DNA of 60,774 nt, taken from contig JAHHIB010000053.1 in NCBI GenBank assembly GCA_019359075.1, forward strand, positions 1 to 60,774, read 5' to 3'. The notes below the pieces were generated by a model. It had not been told where the DNA came from, ran no database searches, and was given only the letters and a program-made list of their open reading frames with translations. The first letter of the stretch is position 1. The number at the start of each line of letters is the position of its first letter. This document shows positions 26,801 through 36,628 of this stretch, in pieces. A program made the translations under genes and the position numbers. Source of the DNA: Kalymmatonema hyalinum WJT4-NPBG1. GTDB lineage: Bacteria > Cyanobacteriota > Cyanobacteriia > Cyanobacteriales > Nostocaceae.

Positions 26801-28243
26801 TCATTATCTAATTTTCTCGAAACTATACCTGCCATTGACAAGGCAGATGAATTTTTTGATCAAAAGGCAGATGAATTTTTTGATGAAGTTAATGAATCTC
26901 TAGCAAATAACGTTTTCAAGACCTTTTCCCAGGTATCTAACAAACTTCGTCAATTCCGTAACAAATTTATTTCATCAGACATCAGTCTAATACCTCAGGA
27001 TTTTGTTTATCTCATTCGTTGGAATGGTGTTGGTGACTTAGAGCGATGGAAGTTAGTACATGAGGATGGAAGTCCTGTTGAAATTGAGCAATCTCTGCAT
27101 CAGATTGGAATTACTAGAGATTATGTTGTCCTCGTGGACACAAATTTCAAAGTTGGCATCGCTCAGGCATTCAACAATCTTTTTCCCTGGAATGAAAAAG
27201 TAGAGGGACTCATAAGAAAGTTAGTGACGCTGCCAGTATTACCTGATACTACAATTTATATTATCCGCCGTAGAGACTTGAAAGACGGACAACGTCCAAA
27301 AGTTAGTCCGGAGGAAGTTAAAGTTGTAGCGCACAAGGCAGTCATCCCACAGGGTGTCATCCACTTTGTCTTAGATTACGAGAATCCTGACAACCAAATT
27401 ACGCTCCACGCAACCCACAACAGTGCAGATGTTGCTGAGTGGCTGCGCCAGAACGACAATTTAGCTTCTAGCCCCGAAACTTCCGTACCGTCCAATCTAG
27501 TAGGTATGCTGACTAGTGTGACAGACGTTAGCCGTCTTGGTCGGTATGTCATAGATGGTGAAAGCGGAGAAATTCTTGAGTCAAAGGTGTTATCTGATTC
27601 CAAACACACTTGGGGTGTAGGGCTTTATACGTACTGTGACAGGTTATCAACAGGTCTACCTTCAGGGCAGCTAGAAAATATTTACTGGCAGTCTTCGGGA
27701 TTCTGGCAAGAGCTAAGTACAAAATTTGTCTTTGACCTATACAAAGATGACAAAAACCGGGTAGTGTCACCGAAGAAACTACTTCAAGCAGACAATGGAC
27801 GGAGCAAATCCTCTTGCTTATTCCGTCTAAATGCAATAGACATGAAAATTGCTGACGCCTATGAGTTTCCTGTCACTTCTGTTAACGGTAAATCGGATAG
27901 TCACATGGTATTGTCTCCGCAGTTTGTTCCCCGTGCTGATGGTGACGGTAGTTCAACTGATGGTTACATCGTTTGTACTGTTGCCTCGGAAAACCGCGAT
28001 GAGATCTGGATTTTTGATGCCAAGAATCTTGCTCAAGGACCTCTTTGCAAGCTTGGTCATTCCTCACTGAATTTTAGTTATACAATACATACAGCTTGGT
28101 TACCTAAAATTGCGCCTCGTACAGCAAGTTATAACTGTGGCGTGCGCGAGGATTATCAAGAGCAAGTGAAAAATTCTCCAGATCTTCAAAAACTGTTTGA
28201 GACGAAAGTTTACCCGCATTTTGAGGGAAACTCAGCTGGGTGA
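23885..28243 (+). CDS. Double carotenoid oxygenase (two RPE65/CCD domains in one chain)
   Basis: A 1452-residue protein made of two similar halves (about 1-770 and 775-1452), each a carotenoid cleavage oxygenase domain. Both have the first blade (GTLPDDLSGHVFILAPVG; GGNLPDGLHGHVFIMGPVG), DEATKA/DEATQA, and VTCDVGRPYEIDT-like segments. Four histidines fit the iron ligands in each half: 210, 386, 474, 715 and 955, 1072, 1160, 1402. The spacings H2-H3 (88 and 88) and H3-H4 (241 and 242) agree, so both sites may be active. Between H1 and H2 each half has an insertion: about 120 charged, Lys/Glu-rich, probably coiled-coil residues (232-352) in the first, and about 60 (977-1039) in the second. Ordinary family members have one domain of about 480 residues. 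The substrate is unknown; cleavage of carotenoids or apocarotenoids is expected. Confidence 0.85.
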   Translation: MTNVTPNSLGITPQSNTQQPLSPFPKSILTVSQEELPDTEMIIDGTLPDDLSGHVFILAPVGHVDSKRNGSVVYPSKDGTPLPNGNGMIYRLDFDKAGTVGLKSKIAKTPCYYADEATKAGTEADEYGFRNFGLARLSPWLGVRSVANTALVPMKFGDENERMLVTCDVGRPYEIDTHSLEVVTPVGSNKEWSEQLPLNLPFEMVMNTAHPYFDAHTNELLTVNYGKSLRTLLSTIFKSDVESLPQAFKKIIEGFTKGFAKLPKDKQNIKNVEIEEIEKEIPEEILNKEIDESPERLKSFWQRLRELLKKEKQEIEEEETEEKEGNARELFNELKQLMGLVRQMLAGLDEIDDFVYLIRWDGKSELERWQVTLPDGSPIKIRQTIHQIAVTQDYVVLVDTGFKVGPEQLITKPVIKNKKLQSLLRDVLNEPVSSETNLYIVRRADLKAGQRPAFSQKEVKVVAQPVEIPEAFIHFQVDYDNPQNQIILHVAHSSAWDASEWLRDYDKTSLSPSNPNRPVGMISGPVDIHSLARYVIDVEKGLDEEKTRVISDRQELQQLTWAVAINTYNEHAAPKKLDNIYWNSWGCSADLLSDFVVDLYENDKNYPRRNLSVEEVREITKEGRPANICRLVTDSKESMAIADSYKFHPGYFGNSIQFIPRTGSDGSSTDGYIASTVISDNPEKSEIWIFDANDLTRGPLCKLSHPQLNFGFTTHTTWLPKIAPRTASYYIPVREDFEERVKKQPREIQKLFEESVYPKFPRTGWTSVPDSVIDATREELDIKLNILESKLPGGNLPDGLHGHVFIMGPVGSVDYSKGLPRPNGDPIFNSDGMIYRLDFNQKGEVGLKTRITKPPCYYADEATQADTKYAEHRFDNFGIARFSRSLGSRNQLNTAFVPIYGGEERDRLLVTCDAGRPYEIDTETLKVVTPVGTNKEWRPQIKLNLPFPPVLTTAHPAFDAHTREVFTVNYGRSLSNFLETIPAIDKADEFFDQKADEFFDEVNESLANNVFKTFSQVSNKLRQFRNKFISSDISLIPQDFVYLIRWNGVGDLERWKLVHEDGSPVEIEQSLHQIGITRDYVVLVDTNFKVGIAQAFNNLFPWNEKVEGLIRKLVTLPVLPDTTIYIIRRRDLKDGQRPKVSPEEVKVVAHKAVIPQGVIHFVLDYENPDNQITLHATHNSADVAEWLRQNDNLASSPETSVPSNLVGMLTSVTDVSRLGRYVIDGESGEILESKVLSDSKHTWGVGLYTYCDRLSTGLPSGQLENIYWQSSGFWQELSTKFVFDLYKDDKNRVVSPKKLLQADNGRSKSSCLFRLNAIDMKIADAYEFPVTSVNGKSDSHMVLSPQFVPRADGDGSSTDGYIVCTVASENRDEIWIFDAKNLAQGPLCKLGHSSLNFSYTIHTAWLPKIAPRTASYNCGVREDYQEQVKNSPDLQKLFETKVYPHFEGNSAG

Positions 28244-28536
28244 ACTGTTGAATTAGTTAGATGGTAATACCGTTTCAGCAAATATTTGCTTCATATCATT
28301 CCCCTAAACCCTTATTAAAAAGGGTTGGGGGAATCTAATTTGTTGCAAAGATACAATAGACTTCTTGCAAAAGTATGATAAATAGATATTTAGAACCACA
28401 GATACACGCAGATTAACACTAGTTAATTATCTGTGTTCATCTGTGTTCATCTGTGGTTAAATTTTCAAAAAGATTGGTTTTTGCAAGAAATTTAATAATA
28501 AAATTCACTGAGTCAGTTTAGCGTCAATACCAAACT
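28244..28536. other. Intergenic region carrying a MITE
   Basis: Most of this gap is the second copy of the TAGACTTCTTGCAAAA element. No gene is present. The short stretch 28495-28536 before the kinase gene has no clear ribosome binding site. Confidence 0.7.
28357..28494. mobile_element. MITE-like element, TAGACTTCTTGCAAAA family, copy 2
   Basis: The left end is TAGACTTCTTGCAAAAG and the right end, in reverse complement, is TAAATTTCTTGCAAAAA, with TA at both tips. It encloses a CACAGAT/ATCTGTG palindrome (28394-28458) that also occurs alone at 17611-17672. The interior differs from copy 1 (16215-16340), so only the ends are shared. Confidence 0.75.
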
Positions 28537-31500
28537 ATGATGATGATTCCTGGCATTGAAGTCACAGCCTGCATTTATGAAAGTGCCAGTACCCTAGTTT
28601 ATCGAGGTATCCAAACTCAGGATAAAAAACCTGTTATTCTCAAGGTTTTGAACAAGGAATATCCCACTCTAGAGGAGCTGGCTAGATACAAGCAGGAATT
28701 TGAAATAATAAGTTCGTTAAACATATCTGGAGTGGCAAAGGCATACAGCTTAGTCAAATATCAGAGGGCTTTAGTCATTATTTTGGAGGATTTTGGTGGT
28801 GAATCTTTAAAAAGATTGATAAATACAAGAAAGTTAACGCTGGCAGAATTCCTCTTAATTGCCGTACAGACTGTTGACAATCTAGCAAAAATCCACTCTG
28901 CTAATATTATTCACAAAGATATTAACTCTTTCAATATTGTTTTCAACTCAGAAAGCGGGGAAGTCAAACTTATTGACTTTGGTATTTCTACAGTTTTTTC
29001 CCCAGAAAACTCCACAATTAAAAATGCCAATATTTTAGAGGGAACTCCAGCCTATATTTCGCCAGAGTTAACTGGTAGAATAAACCACCCATTCGATTAC
29101 CGCACTGATTTTTACTCTCTGGGCGTAACTTTTTATGAACTACTAACCAATCAGCTGCCTTTTCAAACGACCGATTTGATGGAATTGGTACATTCTCATA
29201 TTGCTAAAAAACCTGTACCTCCCCATGAAATAAATCCGGATATTCCTCTGGCTATTTCCAATATTGTTATTAAATTGTTAGCTAAAAATGCTGATGATAG
29301 ATATCAAACTGCTTGGGCAATTAAAGCAGATTTAGAAGAAAGCTTGCTCCAACTTCGGGCAAACGGCAAGATTTCCAACTTACCCATTGCTTCCCAAGAT
29401 ATTTCTAAGAATTTTCAAATTTCCCGAAAACTATATAGTAGAGAGCGAGAAATTGAAACTCTACTGGCGGCATTTGAGAGAGTGGCGTCTGGGCAGGAGA
29501 AACGAGTCAGTCATGGAAACCCCCCTACGCCTCCTAGAAGTGAAGTAATGCTGTTATCTGGATATTCGGGCGTTGGTAAATCAGCGTTAGTTCGAGAAGT
29601 TTATAAGTTCCTTGCCCAGCAGCCTGGTTATTTCATTTCTGGCAAATTTGACGAATTGCAACGCAATATTCCTTATTCAGGGTTGATCCAAGCATTTCGG
29701 AAATTAATCAAGCAACTGCTAACCGAAAGTGAATCACACCTCAATCAATGGAAAGAAAAATTGTTAGACGCATTTGGACCCAATAGTCAAGTGCTGATTC
29801 GTGTAATCCCTGAAGTAGAATTGATTGTCGGCAAGCAACCGCCAATGACTGTATTGTCATCGAAAGAATTCCAAAATCGGTTTAATTTAGTATTTCAAAA
29901 GTTTGTTCAAGTTTTTACTCAACCAGAACATCCGCTAGTCATGTTTCTGGACGATTTACAGTGGGTGGATAGTGCTTCATTACAATTGATACAACTGCTG
30001 ATGACGGCAGGGAATAGTCAATATTTGTTTTTGATTGGTGCTTACCGTGATAACGAAGTGAACCCCAATCATCCATTGACACTAACGTTAGATAAAATCC
30101 AACAATCAGGGACTATTGTAAATTCTCTTCAACTTTCACCTTTGGATTTGCAAAATATTAATCACTTAATTGCAGATACTTTAAATTGTTCTTTGGAAAA
30201 AGGAAAATTACTGGCAGAGTTAATCCTTAGGAAAACCAATGGTAATCCTTTCTTTATTAACCAGTTTTTGCAATCCCTTCATCAAGAAAAGTTGTTATAT
30301 TTTGAGTTCTCTTCTCTTACCTATGAGGGAAAATGGCAATGGAATTTAGAGCAAATTCAGGCGCGGGGTTTTACAGATAACGTTATTGAACTGATGGTTA
30401 GCAAGATTGAAAAGTTGTGCCGTGATACACAAGATGTGTTGAAGCTGGCAGCCTGTATTGGCTATCAGTTTGATATTGAAATAATAGTAATTATCAATAA
30501 AAAGTTAAATAAAACCCCACAAGAAACAATGGTGTTGCTGCGTGAAGCAGTGGCAGAAGGTTTTATCTTGCCCCTGAACGATGCCAACAAGTCGATTGAG
30601 CCAGATTTGTCACAACAAGAGCAACTCAACGTTGAATACAAGTTTGCCCATGACAGGATTCAGCAAGCAGCATATTCTTTGATTCCATCAGACTGCAGGA
30701 GCGGCGTCCATCAAAAAGTGGGTCAACTGCTGCTGCAAAATACTCCACCAGATAAGCGAGAACGGAACATTTTTGAGATTGTCAACCAATTGAACTTGAG
30801 CATTGAATTAATTAATTCTCAGTCAGAGCGGGATGAATTGGCTTCGCTTAATCTGATCGCTGGTCAGAGAGCGAAAGGGACAGTTGCCTATGAACCAGCA
30901 TTGAGATACCTGAAAATCGGCATAGAATTGTTGGCGGAAAGTAGCTGGCAAAGGCAGTATGACCTGACGCTGGCGTTGTATGTGGAAGCAACAGAGGCAG
31001 CATATCTGGGCGCTAACTTTGAAGAGATGGAGAGATTGGCTGAGGTGGTACTCTGTAAAGCTAAAACGTTGTTGGACACAGTGAAAGTCTATGAGGTTAA
31101 AATCCAAGCCTGTATGGCACAGAATCAGCCACTAAAAGCTTTAAAGATTGTGTTACCAGTGGTGAAATCTTTGGGAGCGAGATTTCCGGAAAAACCGAAT
31201 CAATGGAATATTTGGATTAGTTTACTAAGTACAAAATTTTCTTTGGCAGGGCACAAAATTCAAGACTTAATTGAATTGCCGGAAATGACCGATCCTTACA
31301 AACTTGCAGTAATGGACTTACTAGCCAAAGTAAGGGTCGCGGCATATTTGACTTTTCCCCAACTATATTTACTGATTGTGTTTGAAGAAATTAATTTATT
31401 AGTCAAATATGGAAATATTTTTGACTCTGCTTGTGTCTATGCTGCTTACGGGATGATTCTCTGTGGAGTCATAGGAGATATTGATTCTGGGTATCAATTT

Positions 31501-34008
31501 GGTCAACTTGGTATGAAAAACTTAGAAAAATTAAATATAAATTTTCAAGACAACAGGGCATTGCATCTCATTAATGGCTTTATAAGACATTGGAAGGAAC
31601 ATGGAAACCAAACATTAAAACCGCTGGCAGAAGCCTATAAAATAGGAATAGAAAGTGGAGATTTTGAATTTTGCAGTTATTCTGCATTTATGCATTGTTT
31701 CAATGCTTATTGCATTGGTGAGAATTTAAGAGAAATTGAGCAGCAGATATGCTCGTATAGTACCGCTATCAATAAGCTCAAACAAAAAACTATTTTGAAT
31801 TATCTTCAAATATTACATCAAACAGTTTGGAAATTAATGGAGCCATCTGAAGTTGAATATTCTTGCCAATTAATTGGTGAATTATACAACGAAGAAAGAA
31901 TGCTACCGATTCATCTCGAAGTTAACGATAAAACCGCCATTTGCAATGTGTATTTACATAAACTGATCCTCTGTTATTTATTTCAGGATTACTTTCAAGC
32001 TGTTAAAAATGCAACCACGGTTCAAAAGTATTTAGGCAGTGCTACAGCTTCACTCCTTGTTCCTCTATTCTATTTCTATGATTCTTTGGCGCGACTTGCT
32101 GTTTTCGGTGATGTTGCCAAGTCAGAACAAAAACGCCTCCTGAAGCAAGTTACAAATAACCAGAAGAAAATGAGAAAATGGGCAGATCATGCCCCGATGA
32201 ATTATCTACACAAATTTTATTTAGTAGAGGCTGAACGCGCTCGTGTGTTGGGCAAAGATAAGGAAGCTAGGGAATATTATGATCGAGCGATCGCCTTGGC
32301 ACACGAAAACGAATATATCAACGAAGAAGCGATCGCCTACGAACTAGCAGCCAAGTTTTATCTGGACACAAACCAAGACCATGTAGCTCGCCACTACCTG
32401 CAAGATGCTCACTACGCCTATGGGCGCTGGGGGGCTACAGCCAAAGTAAAAGACTTGGAAACGCGATATCCACAGTTTTTGAGTCAAGCCAATAAAGGTT
32501 ATCTTGAGACTACTTTATCCACTTCGACCACAGGGCAAAATGCATCTCTAGTTTTAGATACTAACAGCGTACTTAAAGCCTCACAGACTATTTCCGGCGA
32601 AATCGTCCCAGACAAATTGCTGGAAAAGTTGATGAGAATTCTGATTGAAAATGCAGGCGCTCAAAAAGGTTTTATGATTCTAGAGCGGGAAGGTAACTGG
32701 GTTATTGAAGCTCAAGGAACTGTAGATTCAGATGACGTTACGCTACTCCAATCCATTTCAGCAAACTTCATAGATCCTGAAACTCAAATTCCCCTGTTGT
32801 CAGCCGCCATCATCAACTATGTTGCTCACACTCAGGAAAATGTGGTCTTAAATAATGCTGCCCATGAAGGACAATTTACCCGCGATCCCTACATTATCTC
32901 CACTCAACCCAAATCAATTCTCTGTACTCCTCTACTCAATGGCGGCAAACTCAGCGGCATTTTATATTTAGAAAATAATCTCACAACGGGCGCGTTTACG
33001 ACCGAGCGCATTGAAGTTTTAAAAATCCTTTCTGCCCAAGCGGCTATCTCTATTGAAAATTCTCGTCTCTACGAACAGTTGGAGGATTACAGCCGGACTC
33101 TAGAACAGAAGGTGGAGACGAGAACCCAGGAATTACAAGAGAAAAATCAGGAGTTGGCAAATCTCCTGCAAAAGCTCAAAGCCACCCAAGCTCAAATTGT
33201 TGCCCAAGAAAAATTGGCTTCTCTGGGCGCTTTAACAGCGGGCATTGCTCATGAAATCAAAAATCCCTTAAACTTTGTTAACAACTTTGCTGAACTTTCT
33301 GTAGAGTTAACTCAAGAACTGCTCGAAGAGATTGAAAATCAAAAAGACCGATTAGATCCAGAATCTAGAGAATACATTGAAGAAATTTTAAATGATCTTA
33401 AACAAAACGCTAGAAAAATTAATGATCACGGCAAAAGAGCAGATAATATAGTGCGTGGGATGCTGATGCATTCTCGGGGGCAAAGTGGCGATCGCCAACA
33501 AACCGACATCAACGCTTTGCTAGCGGAAGCTATTAGTTTAACTTATCATGGAATGCGTGCTAAGGATACTTCCTTTAACATCGTTATAGAAACTGATTAT
33601 GATGATGAACTTGGTCTAGTGAATGTTGTGCCGCAAAACATCAGCCGTGCTTTAATAAATTTTATCAATAACGCTTGCTACGCTGTATATAAAAAGAAAA
33701 TGCGTTTTCAGGTAGAGCCAGGGCACGAGGGTGAAGAGTTTTCACCTACGCTTTCAGTCAGCACTAAAAATTTGGCTAAGCAGGTAGAAATACACATCCG
33801 AGATAATGGCGAAGGCATTCCCCAGGAGTTGCTCGATAAGATTTTTAATCCTTTTTTTACCACTAAGCCACCTGGCGAAGGAACTGGTTTAGGTCTATCT
33901 ATTACTCATGATATTATTGTCCAGCAGCATCAAGGAGATATCAGAGTAGAAAGCGAAGTAAAGTCTTATACACTATTTATAATCACTTTGCCGAAGACTT
34001 TTCTCTAG
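28537..34008 (+). CDS. Trifunctional Ser/Thr kinase - AAA ATPase - GAF - histidine kinase (HstK type)
   Basis: An 1823-residue hybrid kinase. Residues 1-275 are a complete eukaryote-like Ser/Thr kinase: Lys36, HKD (126-128), Asn133, DFG (147-149) and GTPAYISPE. Residues about 300-620 are an AAA_16-type ATPase with Walker A around Lys348 ([10 protein letters not shown]) and Walker [11 protein letters not shown] helical, TPR-like middle (about 700-1310) follows. A GAF sensor lies at about 1355-1510, a coiled coil at about 1515-1555, the phosphoacceptor His1572 ([13 protein letters not shown]), and a HATPase with DNGEGIP and GTGLGLS. The protein appears catalytically complete at both ends. Two response-regulator genes follow within 18 and 24 bp, so it probably phosphorylates them. 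Related HstK proteins occur widely in filamentous cyanobacteria; the input signal is unknown. No membrane segment is visible. Confidence 0.93.
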   Translation: MMMIPGIEVTACIYESASTLVYRGIQTQDKKPVILKVLNKEYPTLEELARYKQEFEIISSLNISGVAKAYSLVKYQRALVIILEDFGGESLKRLINTRKLTLAEFLLIAVQTVDNLAKIHSANIIHKDINSFNIVFNSESGEVKLIDFGISTVFSPENSTIKNANILEGTPAYISPELTGRINHPFDYRTDFYSLGVTFYELLTNQLPFQTTDLMELVHSHIAKKPVPPHEINPDIPLAISNIVIKLLAKNADDRYQTAWAIKADLEESLLQLRANGKISNLPIASQDISKNFQISRKLYSREREIETLLAAFERVASGQEKRVSHGNPPTPPRSEVMLLSGYSGVGKSALVREVYKFLAQQPGYFISGKFDELQRNIPYSGLIQAFRKLIKQLLTESESHLNQWKEKLLDAFGPNSQVLIRVIPEVELIVGKQPPMTVLSSKEFQNRFNLVFQKFVQVFTQPEHPLVMFLDDLQWVDSASLQLIQLLMTAGNSQYLFLIGAYRDNEVNPNHPLTLTLDKIQQSGTIVNSLQLSPLDLQNINHLIADTLNCSLEKGKLLAELILRKTNGNPFFINQFLQSLHQEKLLYFEFSSLTYEGKWQWNLEQIQARGFTDNVIELMVSKIEKLCRDTQDVLKLAACIGYQFDIEIIVIINKKLNKTPQETMVLLREAVAEGFILPLNDANKSIEPDLSQQEQLNVEYKFAHDRIQQAAYSLIPSDCRSGVHQKVGQLLLQNTPPDKRERNIFEIVNQLNLSIELINSQSERDELASLNLIAGQRAKGTVAYEPALRYLKIGIELLAESSWQRQYDLTLALYVEATEAAYLGANFEEMERLAEVVLCKAKTLLDTVKVYEVKIQACMAQNQPLKALKIVLPVVKSLGARFPEKPNQWNIWISLLSTKFSLAGHKIQDLIELPEMTDPYKLAVMDLLAKVRVAAYLTFPQLYLLIVFEEINLLVKYGNIFDSACVYAAYGMILCGVIGDIDSGYQFGQLGMKNLEKLNINFQDNRALHLINGFIRHWKEHGNQTLKPLAEAYKIGIESGDFEFCSYSAFMHCFNAYCIGENLREIEQQICSYSTAINKLKQKTILNYLQILHQTVWKLMEPSEVEYSCQLIGELYNEERMLPIHLEVNDKTAICNVYLHKLILCYLFQDYFQAVKNATTVQKYLGSATASLLVPLFYFYDSLARLAVFGDVAKSEQKRLLKQVTNNQKKMRKWADHAPMNYLHKFYLVEAERARVLGKDKEAREYYDRAIALAHENEYINEEAIAYELAAKFYLDTNQDHVARHYLQDAHYAYGRWGATAKVKDLETRYPQFLSQANKGYLETTLSTSTTGQNASLVLDTNSVLKASQTISGEIVPDKLLEKLMRILIENAGAQKGFMILEREGNWVIEAQGTVDSDDVTLLQSISANFIDPETQIPLLSAAIINYVAHTQENVVLNNAAHEGQFTRDPYIISTQPKSILCTPLLNGGKLSGILYLENNLTTGAFTTERIEVLKILSAQAAISIENSRLYEQLEDYSRTLEQKVETRTQELQEKNQELANLLQKLKATQAQIVAQEKLASLGALTAGIAHEIKNPLNFVNNFAELSVELTQELLEEIENQKDRLDPESREYIEEILNDLKQNARKINDHGKRADNIVRGMLMHSRGQSGDRQQTDINALLAEAISLTYHGMRAKDTSFNIVIETDYDDELGLVNVVPQNISRALINFINNACYAVYKKKMRFQVEPGHEGEEFSPTLSVSTKNLAKQVEIHIRDNGEGIPQELLDKIFNPFFTTKPPGEGTGLGLSITHDIIVQQHQGDIRVESEVKSYTLFIITLPKTFL

Positions 34009-34026
34009 GAAAAAAGAAATTTAAAA

Positions 34027-34395
34027 ATGAAAATAATGGTTGTAGATGATGAACAAGACGTGCAATTTTTATTTGAGCAAAGATTTAGAAGAGAACTCAG
34101 ACAAAATCAAATTACCTTATCTTTTACCTTGTCAGCAGAGGAAGCACTAAACCAATTACAAAATAACCAAAGTAAGTGTTTATCCCTGATATTAACAGAT
34201 ATCAATATGCCTGGAATGAACGGGCTAGAATTACTCAAAATTATTAAACAAAATTTTCCTCATTTAAAAGTGTTTGTCATCACTGCTTATAACGATGAAA
34301 ATAATTACCAAACAGCTAAACAATATGGAGCTGATGAATATATCACAAAGCCAATTGAATTTAACAAACTTAAGGAAAAAATATTGAATTCGTAA
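34027..34395 (+). CDS. CheY-like response regulator, receiver domain only
   Basis: A 122-residue single receiver domain: acidic pocket DD (7-8), phosphoacceptor Asp58 in LTDINMPGMNG, Thr/Ser switch in FVITAYND and Lys in YITKPIEF. It has no output domain, so it acts by protein contact or as a phosphate shuttle. It begins 18 bp after the hybrid kinase and 24 bp before a second regulator, a tight operon that implies a phosphorelay between them. Confidence 0.92.
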   Translation: MKIMVVDDEQDVQFLFEQRFRRELRQNQITLSFTLSAEEALNQLQNNQSKCLSLILTDINMPGMNGLELLKIIKQNFPHLKVFVITAYNDENNYQTAKQYGADEYITKPIEFNKLKEKILNS

Positions 34396-34419
34396 ATAAT
34401 CCCAATCAGGTAAAAAACT

Positions 34420-36603
34420 ATGCCAGCTAAAATACTGGTTGTGGATGATGAGCCTGACTTAGAACCGCTGCTTTGTCAGGTATTTAGAAAAAAAATTCGG
34501 CAAAAGCAATTCCAATTAATTTTTGCCCATGATGGTTTAGAAGCACTAGAAAAGCTGCAAGCCGAACCGGATATAGATATAGTTTTAACCGATATCTATA
34601 TGCCGGAAATGGATGGGCTAACTTTACTTACTAAACTTAATGAGTTATATCCCATCATTAAAGCAGTCATTATTTCTGCCTATGGCGATATAGAAAATAT
34701 CAGAACGGCGATGAATCGGGGTGCTTTTGACTTCCTGACTAAGCCGATTAATTTTCAGGATTTAGAAATTACAACCAACAAAACTCTGGAACATGTGCAG
34801 CGGATGAAAGCGGCTCATGAACAGGAGCGTTTAGCACAGCAGGCTCAAGCAGAATTATTAACCCGTTTGCAACAAGAGGTGACTGAACGCCAGCGAGCAG
34901 AGGAAGCATTGCGCGAAAGTGAGAGAAGGCTGGCTCAATTTTTGGAAGCTTTGCCAGTGGGTATATTTGTTATTGATGCTAACGCTCAACCCTACTACGC
35001 TAATCAAACGGCAAAGCAGATACTCGGCAAAGGAATTGAACCTGGAGCGACAACTGCACAATTGACCGAGATTTATCACGCTTATCTAGCGGGGACGGAA
35101 CAGTTTTACCCCAACGAGCAGCAACCCATTGTGCAAGCATTAAACGGCAAAAGTACAACTGTTGTTGATGATATGGTGATCCACCAAGCTGACAAAATTA
35201 TCCCTTTAGAGGTGTCAGCAACCCCGATTTATGATGATAAGGGAGAAATTGTCTATGCCATAGCCGCCTTTACTGATATCACCCAACGCAAACAAGCGGA
35301 AGCGGAACGGATTCAGTTTACCCAAGAATTAGCACTTAAAAACACCGCCTTGCAGCAGGCAAAAGACGCATTAGCCGAATCCAACCGTACCTTAGAACAA
35401 AAAGTCGAAGAGCGTACTCGCGAACTCTCACAAACGCTAGAAATTCTCAAAGCCACTCAAGCTGAATTGGTATTTGAAAACGCTCTGCTTAAAAATGCAG
35501 AACAATCTTCAACTTTTGATTATCAAGTAGGCGGTAGTTTGCCAATGAATGCTCCTACATATGTGGTGCGTTCCGCAGATCGTTTGCTCTATCAAGCACT
35601 GAAGCGTGGAGAGTTTTGTTACATTTTGAACACACGCCAGATGGGCAAGTCAAGCCTCATGGTACACATGATGGACTATCTCCAAAAAGAGGGGTTTAGC
35701 TGTGCAGCGATTGATATCACTCGCCTTGGTAGTGAAAACGTGACTCCTGCTCAATGGTACAAGGGATTTGCCGTGGAGTTATGGCAAAATTTTAATTTGT
35801 TTGGAAAAGTCAATCTGAAAGCTTGGTGGAATGAGGAAAAAGATTTATCGCCTATCCAATGCTTGAGCAGATTTATAGAGGATATTATACTTGGTCAGGT
35901 TAAGAATGAAAAGGTATTTATTTTTGTAGATGAAATTGATACTGTCTTGGGCTTAAATTTTCCAGTAAATGACTTTTTTGCTCTCATTCGTTCTTGCTAT
36001 AACCAACGTAGTATTAACCCAGAGTATGAACGTTTAAGTTTTGCTTTGTTTGGAGTAGCAACACCTTCAGATTTGATAACTGATCCCCAAAGAACGCCTT
36101 TTAACATTGGTCAAGCAATTCAACTTAATGGCTTTCAAATTCATGAAGCTCAACCTTTACTTTATGGATTGACAGAAAAAGTGAGCAATCCACAAGTGAT
36201 GCTGAAAGAAGTGTTAGCTTGGACAAGCGGTCAACCTTTTCTGACTCAAAAACTTTGTAAACTCATACGCCGTGCTTCATCCCCGATTCCTACAAATAAT
36301 GAAGCACAATGGGTTGAACATTTGGTGCAAACTTGTGTGATAGACAATTGGGAATCTCAGGATGAGCCAGAGCATCTAAGAACTATACGTGACCGAATTC
36401 TCAACAGCGAACAGCAACCTGTTCGGCTAGTAGAACTTTATCAACAAATTTTGCAGCAAGGAGAAGTTGTCTCTGTAGACTCTCCAGAGGAAAGGGAGTT
36501 GCTCTTATCGGGGCTAGTTGTCAAGCAACAAAGTTCTTTAAAAGTGCATAACCGTATTTATGAATTAATATTTAATCGTAGTTGGATCAATCTGCATATT
36601 TAA
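34420..36603 (+). CDS. Response regulator with PAS domain and AAA-like NTPase output
   Basis: A 727-residue cytoplasmic protein. Residues 1-125 are a receiver (DD at 8-9, Asp58 in [11 protein letters not shown], Lys in LTKPINF). A coiled coil (about 130-170), a PAS domain (about 168-290; [20 protein letters not shown]) and a second coiled coil (about 300-360) follow. Residues about 370-700 are an AAA-like NTPase with Walker A (RQMGKSS, Lys410) and Walker B (FIFVDEID, Asp504-Glu505). After the [20 protein letters not shown] coiled coil one would expect a histidine kinase; here the AAA-like domain takes its place. That domain is the same type as in the CHAT protein at 20439-23027. It is probably the end output of the kinase cascade; its action is unknown. 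Confidence 0.88.
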   Translation: MPAKILVVDDEPDLEPLLCQVFRKKIRQKQFQLIFAHDGLEALEKLQAEPDIDIVLTDIYMPEMDGLTLLTKLNELYPIIKAVIISAYGDIENIRTAMNRGAFDFLTKPINFQDLEITTNKTLEHVQRMKAAHEQERLAQQAQAELLTRLQQEVTERQRAEEALRESERRLAQFLEALPVGIFVIDANAQPYYANQTAKQILGKGIEPGATTAQLTEIYHAYLAGTEQFYPNEQQPIVQALNGKSTTVVDDMVIHQADKIIPLEVSATPIYDDKGEIVYAIAAFTDITQRKQAEAERIQFTQELALKNTALQQAKDALAESNRTLEQKVEERTRELSQTLEILKATQAELVFENALLKNAEQSSTFDYQVGGSLPMNAPTYVVRSADRLLYQALKRGEFCYILNTRQMGKSSLMVHMMDYLQKEGFSCAAIDITRLGSENVTPAQWYKGFAVELWQNFNLFGKVNLKAWWNEEKDLSPIQCLSRFIEDIILGQVKNEKVFIFVDEIDTVLGLNFPVNDFFALIRSCYNQRSINPEYERLSFALFGVATPSDLITDPQRTPFNIGQAIQLNGFQIHEAQPLLYGLTEKVSNPQVMLKEVLAWTSGQPFLTQKLCKLIRRASSPIPTNNEAQWVEHLVQTCVIDNWESQDEPEHLRTIRDRILNSEQQPVRLVELYQQILQQGEVVSVDSPEERELLLSGLVVKQQSSLKVHNRIYELIFNRSWINLHI

Positions 36604-36628
36604 ATCAAAAAATTAGTTTTATAGGCTT

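Noticed and set aside
28537-34008. HKD in place of HRD in the Ser/Thr kinase considered as a sign of a pseudokinase
   Set aside because: The catalytic Asp128, Asn133, Lys36 and DFG Asp147 are all present, and HKD does not abolish activity in related kinases.
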